Made by a program: the position numbers and the translations under genes. Below, piece after piece: positions 52,116 through 61,248 of a stretch of DNA of 64,000 nt. The stretch comes from Desulfobacterales bacterium. Lineage in GTDB: Bacteria; Desulfobacterota; Desulfobacteria; Desulfobacterales; JAFDDL01. How positions within the stretch are numbered: position 1 is the first letter of the stretch; every line of letters starts with the position of its first letter. The stretch spans positions 1-64,000 of the forward strand of contig JAVEYW010000005.1 of assembly GCA_034003325.1 (NCBI GenBank), written 5' to 3'. Under the pieces are notes generated by a model. That model saw only the letters and a program-made list of their open reading frames with translations. It ran no database searches and had not been told where the DNA came from.

Positions 52116-53465
52116 ATGAACTCAAAAAACCCCATAGCGACTTCTGATTTGAACATCCACTGGGATTCCTATCTCAAAGCGGTGGAAACCGGACCACGGT
52201 TGCGGCTTCAAGGCCGTATCGTTAAGGTCATCGGACTGATTGCCGAGGCCGAAGGCGTGGGGGCGAGTATCGGCAGCCGGTGCAACATTGAAAATGATCA
52301 TGGGCGAAGTATTATGGCCGAGGTTGTGGGATTTAAGGATGATCGGGTGCTGCTCATGCCTTACGGCGATACGCGGGGGATTCGGCCGGGCAGCCGTGTT
52401 TCTCTTATGGACGAAACGCCGCATACCGATGTGGGCGATGCATTTTTAGGTCGGGTGGTGGATGGCATGGGGGAACCGTTGGACGGAAAGGGGCCGATTC
52501 GGGGAACCGCGCAGTACCCGCTTTACGGCAACCCTATCAATCCGTTGGACCGTCGATCCATTAGACAGCTGATGGATGTGGGTGTCGCCGCCGTTAACAC
52601 CATGATTCCGCTGGGTCAGGGACAGCGAGTCGCCATTATGGCTGGTTCCGGCGTGGGTAAAAGTGTTCTGATGGGAATGATGACCCGCCACACCGCGGCG
52701 GATGTGACCGTAATCGGGTTGATCGGTGAGCGGGGCCGGGAAGTAAAAGACTTTGTAGAAGGAAATCTCGGCGTGGAGGGAATGAAAAAAGCAGTCCTGG
52801 TGGCGGCCACTTCGGACGCGCCGCCCCTGGTGAGAATGCGCGGCGCCTATCTGGCGACAACCCTTGCGGAATACTTCCGGGATCAGGAGAAAAATGTTCT
52901 TTTGATCATGGACTCCATTACCCGGTTTGCCATGAGCAGCAGGGATGTGGGGCTGGCGGCCGGCGAGCCGCCGACCAGCCGCGGGTACACCCCGTCGTTT
53001 TTTGCGCAGATACCGGTTCTGCTCGAAAGAGCCGGCAGTGTGCAAGGCAAAGGAAGCATCACCGGTATTTACACGGTGCTCGTCGAAGGGGATGATATGA
53101 ATGATCCGGTGGGCGATACGGTGAGATCCATTGTGGACGGGCACATCGTCCTGTCACGGAAACTGGCCAATCGGGGACATTACCCCGCCATTGATGTGCT
53201 TCAGAGTGTCAGCCGGGTTGTTCGGGATGTATCCAGCGCGGAGCATTTGGCCTTACGGGATAAAGCCGTTGATATTCTGGCGGTTTACGGGGATGCGGAA
53301 GATATGATTTCCATCGGTGCTTATGTGGACGGGTCTGATCCGCGCATCGACTATGCCAAGAGGATGATGCCGAAAATCGTTAATTTTTTAAGACAATCGG
53401 TAGGTGAAAAATCACCCTACCCGTTGGGACTGAATAAATTAAAAGCGATATTTGCTGAAAAGTAG
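52116..53465 (+). CDS. fliI: Flagellum-specific ATPase FliI
   Basis: This 449-aa export ATPase has Walker A GSGVGKSVLMG, Walker B NVLLIMDSITRFA, GLAAGEPPTSRGYTPSFFA and the GSITGIYTVLVEGDDMNDPV segments. It powers the flagellar type III export apparatus with FliH and FliJ. Its end overlaps the fliJ region by a few bases if the longer fliJ start is used. Confidence 0.97.
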   Translation: MNSKNPIATSDLNIHWDSYLKAVETGPRLRLQGRIVKVIGLIAEAEGVGASIGSRCNIENDHGRSIMAEVVGFKDDRVLLMPYGDTRGIRPGSRVSLMDETPHTDVGDAFLGRVVDGMGEPLDGKGPIRGTAQYPLYGNPINPLDRRSIRQLMDVGVAAVNTMIPLGQGQRVAIMAGSGVGKSVLMGMMTRHTAADVTVIGLIGERGREVKDFVEGNLGVEGMKKAVLVAATSDAPPLVRMRGAYLATTLAEYFRDQEKNVLLIMDSITRFAMSSRDVGLAAGEPPTSRGYTPSFFAQIPVLLERAGSVQGKGSITGIYTVLVEGDDMNDPVGDTVRSIVDGHIVLSRKLANRGHYPAIDVLQSVSRVVRDVSSAEHLALRDKAVDILAVYGDAEDMISIGAYVDGSDPRIDYAKRMMPKIVNFLRQSVGEKSPYPLGLNKLKAIFAEK

Positions 53466-53481
53466 AACCGGGCGGAAGCAA

Positions 53482-53931
53482 ATGAAAAAGTTTAAGTTCA
53501 AACTCGATCCCTTGTTGCGGTATCGTGCATTTCAGGAGCGTCAGCAAAAAATGGCGGTGGCGGCAGCGCATGCCGCCGTGGTCGACTGTGAAACGCGGAT
53601 TCGATCGATGATTCAGGAGATGCGTAAGACCAAAATAACATTTGATGTGCGCTTGACCACGGGAATGAATGCCGAACAGATTCGATGGTTCGACCATTAT
53701 CTGAACGCCCTTGCCGCTCAACGCGTCTCCGAGGAGGCGCGGCGGGAGACATTGGTAACTGAATTGATTCACCAGCAACAGAAACTGAGCGAAAAAACGG
53801 TGCTTAAAAAAGTGGTTGAAAACCTTAAAGAACGAAAAAAAGAAGCGTATTATCACCAGGCATACCGGACGGAACAGCAGATGCTGGATGATCTGGTGAT
53901 TCTCAGAAGTTCACGGGGTGCCAACGGATGA
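53482..53931 (+). CDS. fliJ: Flagellar export protein FliJ
   Basis: This 149-aa coiled-coil protein starts MKKFKFKLDPLLRYRAFQER, the usual FliJ N-terminus, which is why 53482 is preferred to an ATG 30 bp upstream. The remainder is charged helix (LSEKTVLKKVVENLKERKKE). It overlaps the next gene by 4 bp (ATGA). Confidence 0.88.
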   Translation: MKKFKFKLDPLLRYRAFQERQQKMAVAAAHAAVVDCETRIRSMIQEMRKTKITFDVRLTTGMNAEQIRWFDHYLNALAAQRVSEEARRETLVTELIHQQQKLSEKTVLKKVVENLKERKKEAYYHQAYRTEQQMLDDLVILRSSRGANG

Positions 53932-54584
53932 GACTTGTTCCCAAATACAGAATAAAAACGCTGATTTTCGGGTTTGTACTGGCGAAAATGATGATTGCGG
54001 GTTTTTACTTGGCTGGTGGGTTTCAGTTGAAACCGATTGCCCGAGTGGCGCCGCTTATCTCTGTCGCGCAGGCGCAATCGGGCCCCGAGGAAATCGCGGC
54101 CACCGAAAGTACAGTGAATGCCGCGCCCGCAGCGGAGCCGCCCGTGCTTCTGCCTGAAGATATGCGGGCAGTGATGAATACGCTTGAAAAAAAGAGAATC
54201 GCACTTCAGGAAGAAGAAACCCGGATCAAAAAAGAACGGGCTCAACTGGATCTTCTAAAACGGGATATTCAGGAGAAAATTGATGAACTTTCGGGCATTC
54301 AGAAAAAGATAGAAGAAGATCTGAATCAGAAAGCGGCCCTGGCATCACAGGCGGAACAGAAGAAGGCGATGGAAGAGGATAAAAAAATAAAACAATTGGT
54401 GAAGGTGTACAGCAGCATGAAACCGAAAAGCGCTGCCGAAATCGTGGACAAGATGGACTTAACCGTTGTTCTTCAGGTGTTCAGCCATATGAAAGGCGAG
54501 CAGGTGGGAGAAATTCTGACCTATGTTAATAAGGATCGCGCGGCCAAGATCAGCGAACAGTTGGCAAGCCGGTCTATAGATTGA
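53928..54584 (+). CDS. motE: MotE-like flagellar chaperone (MgtE-N-like domain)
   Basis: This 218-aa protein has an N-terminal membrane anchor or signal (~12-32), an Ala/Pro-rich linker, a long coiled coil (~75-140: EEETRIKKERAQLDLLKRDI) and a C-terminal MgtE-N-like domain (SMKPKSAAEIVDKMDLTVVL..EILTYVNKDRAAKISEQL). This matches MotE, described as a MotC/stator-associated periplasmic chaperone, and related proteins encoded after fliJ. The name is by architecture and position. Confidence 0.75.
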   Translation: MRLVPKYRIKTLIFGFVLAKMMIAGFYLAGGFQLKPIARVAPLISVAQAQSGPEEIAATESTVNAAPAAEPPVLLPEDMRAVMNTLEKKRIALQEEETRIKKERAQLDLLKRDIQEKIDELSGIQKKIEEDLNQKAALASQAEQKKAMEEDKKIKQLVKVYSSMKPKSAAEIVDKMDLTVVLQVFSHMKGEQVGEILTYVNKDRAAKISEQLASRSID

Positions 54585-54626
54585 TCCTCTCCGCCGAATG
54601 GCGGTTTTTGATCAGCAGAAAAAACC

Positions 54627-54655
54627 TTCGAAGAAATTCGAGGGTTTTTTTATTG
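54627..54655 (+). terminator. Terminator of the flgB-motE operon
   Basis: AAACCTTCGAA and TTCGAGGGTTT with a four-base loop are followed by a T-run. Confidence 0.85.
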
Positions 54656-54811
54656 GGTTCGATCGGCCTTGCCGGGTTCGGCAATATTTTCCCGATTCAT
54701 GAATCGGGAGAAGGAAAAAACTGCTTTGCGTAACCTGTTTTAATAAATTCAAGAGGCCTTGAAGATTTGCAACTTCCTGTTAATACAATTATAAATAAAT
54801 ATAGAATTGTT

Positions 54812-54828
54812 TGGCACGAGCCTTGCTA
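54812..54828 (+). promoter_or_regulatory. Sigma-54 promoter of the fliK-flgD-flgE operon
   Basis: TGGCAC-GAGCC-TTGCTA, an almost perfect -24/-12 element, lies about 57 bp upstream of fliK. The surrounding 54656-54884 holds nothing else identifiable. Confidence 0.9.
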
Positions 54829-54884
54829 TACACATGAACAGAGAAACAAGCGAGTTAAATTCCAACCGTCTGTGAGAACGGAAT

Positions 54885-56870
54885 ATGATATCACCCAATA
54901 TGTTGCAGTCCTTGTTTGACTTAACCGCAGTGAAAAGGTCACAGCCCTTGGCACGAATCGCTTCGGGAAAGAGCGGTATCGCTGCGAATTTTTCACTACT
55001 TTTGGGAGAAGCTCGTTCGGCCCTAAACGGCAAGCCGAACGGCGGTGTTCAGGCGGCATCACCCCCCTTAAAGGGGCATGCGCTGATGGCGCAATTGAAG
55101 CAATCGTTGCTTTCCTCGGGTCTCACGCCGGACCGGTTGATCGCAGATGGCGAAGCGCTGGCTGCCTTTGAAAAAGTCCTTGTCGGCGCGGGGTTTGATT
55201 CTGAGCAGGTGCGAAATCTTTTGGCGGAACTAACGGCCAATACCGAAGCAAAAGGCATTAAGCTATCCACGCTTTTTGAGGGGATTTCGAAATTGAAAAA
55301 TCCGTCACCCACCGTTTCCGAACCAAAATATCTTGAGATATCCGCGTTGCCGTATCTGCAAACCTTGCTGGCCGAATTCGGGTTGACACCCGAGGATGCC
55401 GACTCGGTCCTAAACAAGGCAAAGATCGAAGGAAAAGGGATCGATGCCGCAAAGCTGGCATATGAATTAAAACTTATGTCTTCAGGCGCCGGATCGGAAG
55501 CTCAATCCTTGAAAGCGGCTGTCTCTTCCGAAAAAATGGTAGAGATGCTGCATAGAATCGGGCTGAGCGAAGCACCCCGCAATGGCGATGCGTTCGACCT
55601 GAATGGGTTGATCACGGCACTGGAAAAATTTGCCGATCAAAAAGGTTCAGGCGGGAATAAACGGCTGTTGACTGCGGATGAAAGCGCGTTGGCTGCTGCC
55701 ATGGCCTGGGCGCCGGTCGCGCAGATTGCGAAACAAGAAATTCATGCGGCGCAAACCGGGGGTGAAATTGGTCTGAATGAAGAGCAGGTGCCTTTCAAAA
55801 GCAACCGGCTGGCGCAATTGGCACGCAATAACGGCATCACGGCGGTTGACGGTTCCAGCATCCCGCAGGCGCAAAAGGACTCAGCAGGCCAAGAGAACGG
55901 CCGGATACCGGTGGCGCAGGTTGCGGCCGTCCTGGAAGCCAATGCCGGTTTGCGTAATTCAGTTGGTATTCAATCGAATGTGACCGGTGATTGGGATTTA
56001 TTTGTCAAAAAGCTGCGATCCGCTTCTTCGGAAAAAGAGTCGGGCACTGAAGCAAAAACCGGGGCTCGTTTTTCAGAAACGGAGAAATTTGCGATGGCTT
56101 CCTTATCCAGGCGCTCTTTCGTATTGTTCGAGAATAAAACGGATGCAGGGGTGAATAATGGGTTGGCACCCAACACGAGTGCAAACGCAAAGACGCAACG
56201 AGCAGGCTTCGACAACGGGAAGGTAAAAACGGATGGCGGTTTTCAGGTTGAAGCGCCCCTGTCTTCGGCAGTGGCAAAGGCGAGCGATCGGGGTCCGGAA
56301 AGTTCCATAAAAACAGTCCATTCATTTGCCAAACCGGAGGACTTCTCCGGAATCGTTATGGGCGACAGCGTGGCGCGACGAGCCGAAGCCGTTGACCCAA
56401 TCTCAAAAACCGCTACGCAATCAGGTTCCCCGAAAACCCTGCCGTATTATGTGCTGGATCAGGTCAGTCGCCAGATTCTTCGCTCACGCCTTGCAAATGA
56501 AAATGAGATACAGCTTCGGCTGAATCCGCCTAACCTGGGTCGATTAAAAATGACGATTGAAAATACCGCCGATGGGCTGAAGGTGACTATTGTTGCGGAA
56601 AACACAGCAGCCCGGGATATGCTGTTGTCTAATTCCGGAGAGTTGAAAACCGCCCTGATGGATCAGGGACTGCGTGTGGATCATATCGATGTGGAGACTC
56701 AGTCCAATTTTGATCAGGCAATGGCCGATGCCCACCAGGGGTCGGACCGGTCGGACGGACGCAAAAGAATGGTCGGCCGTGCCCGTATCGCATCCGCTGA
56801 CGACACGACGGATGCAGCGATCCTACCGGTGATTGAGAACGGCCAAGGTGCCTTGAATTTGGTGGTCTAA
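54885..56870 (+). CDS. fliK: Flagellar hook-length control protein FliK
   Basis: This 661-aa protein has a long variable Ala/Ser/Lys-rich N-terminal part and the conserved FliK C-terminal domain: EIQLRLNPPNLGRLKMTIE, ..AARDMLLSNSGELKTALMDQGLRVDHIDVE. It is secreted during hook assembly and switches export specificity. It is longer than enterobacterial FliK, as is common in this phylum. It precedes flgD and flgE under a sigma-54 promoter. Confidence 0.88.
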   Translation: MISPNMLQSLFDLTAVKRSQPLARIASGKSGIAANFSLLLGEARSALNGKPNGGVQAASPPLKGHALMAQLKQSLLSSGLTPDRLIADGEALAAFEKVLVGAGFDSEQVRNLLAELTANTEAKGIKLSTLFEGISKLKNPSPTVSEPKYLEISALPYLQTLLAEFGLTPEDADSVLNKAKIEGKGIDAAKLAYELKLMSSGAGSEAQSLKAAVSSEKMVEMLHRIGLSEAPRNGDAFDLNGLITALEKFADQKGSGGNKRLLTADESALAAAMAWAPVAQIAKQEIHAAQTGGEIGLNEEQVPFKSNRLAQLARNNGITAVDGSSIPQAQKDSAGQENGRIPVAQVAAVLEANAGLRNSVGIQSNVTGDWDLFVKKLRSASSEKESGTEAKTGARFSETEKFAMASLSRRSFVLFENKTDAGVNNGLAPNTSANAKTQRAGFDNGKVKTDGGFQVEAPLSSAVAKASDRGPESSIKTVHSFAKPEDFSGIVMGDSVARRAEAVDPISKTATQSGSPKTLPYYVLDQVSRQILRSRLANENEIQLRLNPPNLGRLKMTIENTADGLKVTIVAENTAARDMLLSNSGELKTALMDQGLRVDHIDVETQSNFDQAMADAHQGSDRSDGRKRMVGRARIASADDTTDAAILPVIENGQGALNLVV

Positions 56871-56958
56871 GGCGAATCAGACGGGGGAAGCAAGAATACA
56901 TTTTGATGTCAGTGATTTAGAGCTCTGGGGTAAAAAAATTACAGGTGAAAGGATATGC

Positions 56959-57645
56959 ATGATGTCAGTAGGATCGGTAACAACCAATAGCAGCGGCTAC
57001 AACGCCTTTATTGAGGACAATGCTGCCCGTGCGACCACGGAAAAAGATCCTCTGGGCCGGGATGCCTTTTTAACCATGTTGGTGGCGCAGCTTAAAAACC
57101 AGGACCCCCTCAATCCGATGCAGGGATCGGATTTTTCGGCCCAGTTGGCCCAATTTTCCTCACTGGAGCAATTATTCAATGTCAACGACAACCTAGAGAC
57201 ACTTCAGGGCAGCTTTGATCAGGGCAATGAGGAGAATTTTCTCGATTATATCGGAAAGCAGGTTTCGGTAAAGGACAGCTCTCTGGCTCTGGCCGATGGA
57301 GAAAGTATCGGCGGCGCTTATGCGCTCGATGAGGCAGCTTCCGTTGTCATCAACATATATGATGCCGATGGCCTTCAGGTTGCGCAGCTTACACCGGGGA
57401 GCCTGGATGCCGGAATACATGAAGTCGGGTGGAGCGGCAAGGGAGAAGCAGGCGAGCTGTTCCCAGACGGAAAGTATACCTACGAAGTGTATCGTCTGGA
57501 CAACAACGGTTCATTTACCCAGTTGGACACTGGGTTCAACGGCAAAATTACGGGCGTTACCTTTGAACAGGGTACCCCCTATCTGCTGATGGGAGATCGA
57601 CTGGTGACGCCTTCAGCCGTGACCAGGGTATGGCAAGATGGATAG
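56959..57645 (+). CDS. flgD: Flagellar hook-capping protein FlgD
   Basis: This 228-aa hook cap has the N-terminal signature DAFLTMLVAQLKNQDPLNPMQGSDFSAQLAQFSSLEQ, followed by Ig-like and Tudor-like domains (SVVINIYDADGLQVAQL, GKYTYEVYRLDNNG). Start ATG 56959 or the next in-frame ATG. Confidence 0.95.
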   Translation: MMSVGSVTTNSSGYNAFIEDNAARATTEKDPLGRDAFLTMLVAQLKNQDPLNPMQGSDFSAQLAQFSSLEQLFNVNDNLETLQGSFDQGNEENFLDYIGKQVSVKDSSLALADGESIGGAYALDEAASVVINIYDADGLQVAQLTPGSLDAGIHEVGWSGKGEAGELFPDGKYTYEVYRLDNNGSFTQLDTGFNGKITGVTFEQGTPYLLMGDRLVTPSAVTRVWQDG

Positions 57646-57761
57646 TATACGAAGCATTGACGGTGTCCGGCGCTGAAAGCCGGGCGTCGTTGGGTGATAT
57701 GAGCAACCATAATGATATAAAACAACTAATTTAATTCATTCAGTAGGCGGGAGGATATACC

Positions 57762-59216
57762 ATGGGCTTAACAAGCAGTCTTTTTTCGGGCGTTAGCGGG
57801 TTGTCAACGTTGGGGAATGCCATGACGGTCATTGGTGATAACATCGCCAATGTTAACACGGTGGGGTTTAAATCAAGCCGGGTGGTGTTTCAGGATATTT
57901 TGAGCCAGGCGGTGGCTACCCAGTCGGGTACTGCCCAAGTGGGCCGAGGGACCGCGTTGGCCGATGTGACGGCCGCTTTTGACCAGGGGTCTTTTGAGTC
58001 GACGGAATCCGCCACGGATCTCGCGATTGGTGGCGATGGTTTTTTTGTCGTCCGACATCCCGATGATACGAATAATAAGTTCTACACCCGTGCCGGCAGC
58101 TTTCGGTTTGATAAAGAGGGAAACTTTACCAACCCGGCGGGCTACGTCGTCAATGGGTGGGTATTGCGTAGAAATGATACCACAGGTGATGTGGAAGATG
58201 TCGGGACGATTACGGACATTAAATTGCAAGGATTCACCTCACCCCCGGAGCCCACGGACAGTGTGACCTTGATCACGAATCTCGACTCCGACGGCAAAGA
58301 CAATACAACTGCGGTTGCAGGTGGCCTGGTGGCGGCCTGGGACGGAACTGCTTCCCCCCCGATGGCCGATACGGCCTATGAATACCAGAGTACGTTGAAG
58401 GTGTATGATTCCCTTGGAGATACCCATGATGTTACGATCTACTATGATGTGGCGGACAGCTCGCTAAGGACATATGAATTTGTTATAACAGGCAACCCCA
58501 GCGAGGATTTCAGAAGCGATGGCGCCGGCGGTACGGTGGCGGAGACTTTAGGCGGTGGGCTTTTCGGCAAAGGCGAGTTGACCTTCAGTCAAGCGGGGAA
58601 ACTGACGGATATTACTTTTTCCAGCTTTGACGGGGTGGGGGACCCGGCGGACCCGGCGGATTTTACAGCTGTAGCGTTGGGTGCAGCGGACCCCTACTTC
58701 ACTTTTACTCCGGATTTTCTCGGGGCAACGCCGCAAGAAATAGAACTTAATTTTGGCGCCAGTTGGAATGGCACTAATTTCGTGTCGGATTCCCTTGCTA
58801 CCACAATGTTTGCCACTGCGTCCACGACGATATTCCAATCCTCCACCGGTTATGGTGCCGGTGATTTGCAGAGCATATCCGTGGATGCAGACGGGGTCAT
58901 TACCGGCCAGTATTCCAATGGGCAGGTGACCCCGCTTTTCCGTGTGGCATTAGCGAAATTCCAGAACACTCAAGGACTTTTCAAGGAAGGGGGCAACTTG
59001 TTCCGGGAAACCCGTACCAGCGGTCCGGCCATTACCAACAAGCCTGGAACCGCCGGACTCGGTTCGATCGCCTCCAACTCCCTGGAGCAGTCGAACGTGG
59101 ATATTTCCAATGAGTTTGTAAAAATGATTACCACGCAGCGCGGATTTCAAGCCAACTCCAAGATCGTTACGACGGTGGACACCATGCTCTCCGATGTTAT
59201 CAACATGAAACGATAA
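57762..59216 (+). CDS. flgE: Flagellar hook protein FlgE
   Basis: This 484-aa protein has the rod/hook N-terminal motif SLFSGVSGLSTLGNAMTVIGDNIANVNTVGFKSSRVVF, a middle FlgE domain (YEYQSTLKVYDSLGDTHDVTIYY) and the C-terminal ASNSLEQSNVDISNEFVKMITTQRGFQANSKIV. A ggaggat site precedes the ATG. Terminator and repeat structures follow. Confidence 0.96.
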   Translation: MGLTSSLFSGVSGLSTLGNAMTVIGDNIANVNTVGFKSSRVVFQDILSQAVATQSGTAQVGRGTALADVTAAFDQGSFESTESATDLAIGGDGFFVVRHPDDTNNKFYTRAGSFRFDKEGNFTNPAGYVVNGWVLRRNDTTGDVEDVGTITDIKLQGFTSPPEPTDSVTLITNLDSDGKDNTTAVAGGLVAAWDGTASPPMADTAYEYQSTLKVYDSLGDTHDVTIYYDVADSSLRTYEFVITGNPSEDFRSDGAGGTVAETLGGGLFGKGELTFSQAGKLTDITFSSFDGVGDPADPADFTAVALGAADPYFTFTPDFLGATPQEIELNFGASWNGTNFVSDSLATTMFATASTTIFQSSTGYGAGDLQSISVDADGVITGQYSNGQVTPLFRVALAKFQNTQGLFKEGGNLFRETRTSGPAITNKPGTAGLGSIASNSLEQSNVDISNEFVKMITTQRGFQANSKIVTTVDTMLSDVINMKR

Positions 59217-59225
59217 AAAATATGG

Positions 59226-59263
59226 AGCATAGGGCCTAGAGCATAGAGCCTAGAGCATAGAGC
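59226..59263. repeat. 14-bp direct repeats after flgE
   Basis: Two copies of agcatagRgcctag and a partial third lie immediately before the flgE terminator hairpin. They are a minisatellite-like array; no function is evident. Confidence 0.7.
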
Positions 59264-59299
59264 GTGGGGGGAAGGCGTGTAGCGGCCTTTTCCCCACGC
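59262..59299 (+). terminator. Hairpin terminator after flgE
   Basis: GCGTGGGGGGAAGGC (59262-59276) and GCCTTTTCCCCACGC (59285-59299) pair over 15 bp with two G-U pairs and an 8-nt loop. No strong T-run follows. The remaining 59300-59457 has no gene. Confidence 0.6.
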
Positions 59300-59457
59300 T
59301 CCATGGGCACCGTTTCCCGTCGACTCGTCATTTCCTTGACGCCCGGCCAATATTTATGCCATCTTTCCGCCGGTCATTCCCCATTTGTTTGTGATATTGT
59401 TGTTTTATTCAAATAAGTTATAATTATATTGCCTGTTGGGCCGATGACATTACCGCT

Positions 59458-59474
59458 TGGCACGCTGGTTGCTA
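59458..59474 (+). promoter_or_regulatory. Sigma-54 promoter of the motA operon
   Basis: TGGCAC-GCTGG-TTGCTA is a consensus -24/-12 element about 95 bp upstream of motA. Confidence 0.88.
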
Positions 59475-59569
59475 TATGCTATAAGCATTGCGAATAATTC
59501 GGCCGTAATCGGCCGGGTTTTACTCGCACGCCGTTAACCTTTTCAATAACCTCAAGAGATCCGAAACAT

Positions 59570-60334
59570 ATGGACCTGGCAACAATTCTCGGTATTTTTT
59601 CCGCGTTCGGGCTGGTCGTTGTATCCATCCTTATGGGCAGCGGGCTGACGCTGTTTATCGATGTTCCTTCCGGAATGATCGTGTTTGGTGGAACCGTCGG
59701 CATCACCATGATCAATTACCCTTTGAAAGAGGTATTGGGCTCTATCGGGGTCGCCAAGAATGCGTTTTTTGCCGGCGCGGTTCCGGCAGCGGATCAGATT
59801 ATCAAACAGTTTGTCGATTTAGGATCCAAGGCCCGGCGCGAAGGAATTTTGGCGTTGGAATCCGATGTGAAGGATATCAAGGATGAGTTCTTGAAAAAGG
59901 GATTGCAAATGGCCGTCGACGGTTTGGAACCCCAGTCGATTCAGGAGATTATGGATACCGAGCTTTCCTATCAGCGAGAGCGTCACCAGGTGGGGGCCGA
60001 GGTGTTTTCCACCATGGCGATGTTTGCACCGGCCATGGGCATGATCGGTACCCTGATCGGGCTCGTTCAGATGCTTCAATCCATGGATGATCCCAGTAAA
60101 ATCGGCCCGGCCATGGCGATTGCCTTGCTGACGACATTTTATGGATCCATCCTGGCCAACTTAATCTGTATGCCCATTGCCGGCAAACTTCGCGGGCGAA
60201 GCAAGGAAGAAGTGCAGGCCAGAGAGATGGTCATCGAAGGGGTGCTGTCCCTGACGCGCGGCGAAAATCCGAGAATTCTGGAGCAAAAGATGCTCGCTTT
60301 TGTACCGCCCAAAATGCGAAAAAGTAATTTTTAA
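59570..60334 (+). CDS. motA: Flagellar motor stator protein MotA
   Basis: This 254-aa ion-channel subunit has four membrane helices. Typical segments are LATILGIFSAFGLVVVSIL, FGGTVGITMINYPLKEV, FSTMAMFAPAMGMIGTLIGLVQML with the functional Pro, and AIALLTTFYGSILANLICMPIAGKL. The cytoplasmic loop carries charged residues (KARREGILALE) that contact FliG. It heads a stator operon with two MotB-like genes. Confidence 0.95.
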   Translation: MDLATILGIFSAFGLVVVSILMGSGLTLFIDVPSGMIVFGGTVGITMINYPLKEVLGSIGVAKNAFFAGAVPAADQIIKQFVDLGSKARREGILALESDVKDIKDEFLKKGLQMAVDGLEPQSIQEIMDTELSYQRERHQVGAEVFSTMAMFAPAMGMIGTLIGLVQMLQSMDDPSKIGPAMAIALLTTFYGSILANLICMPIAGKLRGRSKEEVQAREMVIEGVLSLTRGENPRILEQKMLAFVPPKMRKSNF

Positions 60335-60362
60335 TTAACCCTTATCTGCCGGTTAGCTTTTT

Positions 60363-61118
60363 ATGGGGACAAAAAAGAAAAAAACGGATGCATCGGGTGG
60401 CGGGGACACCAATCAGGCGATGACGGTTTCCCTGTTTATCATTATTCTTGCTTTTTTTATTATGCTCAATTCCATTGCCGTGGTGGATGAAAACAGAAAA
60501 CGCATCGCGTTGGGGTCGCTCCTGGAAAATTTCGGAATTCTATCCGGCGGCCCGACAGTGGTGGAAGGATCGGAGGAGGATATCAGGCCTGACAATGTCT
60601 CACAAATTTTAGGGCTTATCGATTTCAGTGAGATGTTTAAGGAAAATGACGATATAACGCAGGCGCTGATGATATCCGGGGATAAGCGGCGCAGCACGTT
60701 AAGCATTCCCGAGCGACGCCTTTTTAAACCCGGCGGGGCAACGCTTATTCCTGAAAGCCATCCCCTGCTGAATAAGCTGGGTGAAATTATCCGAAACAAC
60801 CCATATCCGGTAGATATTATAGGAAATGTGAACAGGACCGATGAGTTGTCGGCGCAAAGAATGCCGCCGAGAGAACTGGCCACTTTGCAGGCGATGGCGC
60901 TGCAAGTGTTTTTGATTCAGAACGCCGAGGTTTCCCCAAACCGGCTGACTGCCTATGGATGGGGTGAATTCAGGCCAGCTGCGTCGAATTCGACGAGGGA
61001 AACCCGGAGCCTCAACCGTCGGGTGGAAGTAGTCTTTTTTCATGAACCGAAACAAAAGGAACCCGAGGGTGCTTTTGTTTTCAAGGATTTTTTCTTTAAG
61101 GTCCTAGACCGAAAATAA
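60363..61118 (+). CDS. MotB paralogue lacking the ion-binding aspartate
   Basis: This 251-aa protein has a short Lys-rich N-terminus, one membrane helix (MTVSLFIIILAFFIMLNSI, residues ~20-38), a linker and a C-terminal OmpA-like peptidoglycan-binding domain (RLTAYGWGEFRPAASNSTRETRSLNRRVEV). Aligned without gaps to the MotB encoded next, the essential membrane Asp is Ser23. The OmpA domain has also lost the usual GHTD-type motif (NVNRTDELSAQRM). It cannot by itself conduct protons in the known way; it may modify the MotAB complex. It lies between motA and motB. Confidence 0.85.
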   Translation: MGTKKKKTDASGGGDTNQAMTVSLFIIILAFFIMLNSIAVVDENRKRIALGSLLENFGILSGGPTVVEGSEEDIRPDNVSQILGLIDFSEMFKENDDITQALMISGDKRRSTLSIPERRLFKPGGATLIPESHPLLNKLGEIIRNNPYPVDIIGNVNRTDELSAQRMPPRELATLQAMALQVFLIQNAEVSPNRLTAYGWGEFRPAASNSTRETRSLNRRVEVVFFHEPKQKEPEGAFVFKDFFFKVLDRK

Positions 61119-61248
61119 CCCGTGGCGGGTTGATTTGAAGCCGATATGAACGCGTTAACCATTATTTTTGTTAAAAGACGCAATATTTTTTTAACCATAC
61201 GGGCAATTCGCCGGTGGTTGCCTTTTTAAACACATCGGTTATTTTGTT

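Noticed and set aside
54885-56870. FliK as a generic coiled-coil or adhesin protein
   Set aside because: The C-terminal NPPNLGRLKM domain and the flgD-flgE neighbours identify FliK.
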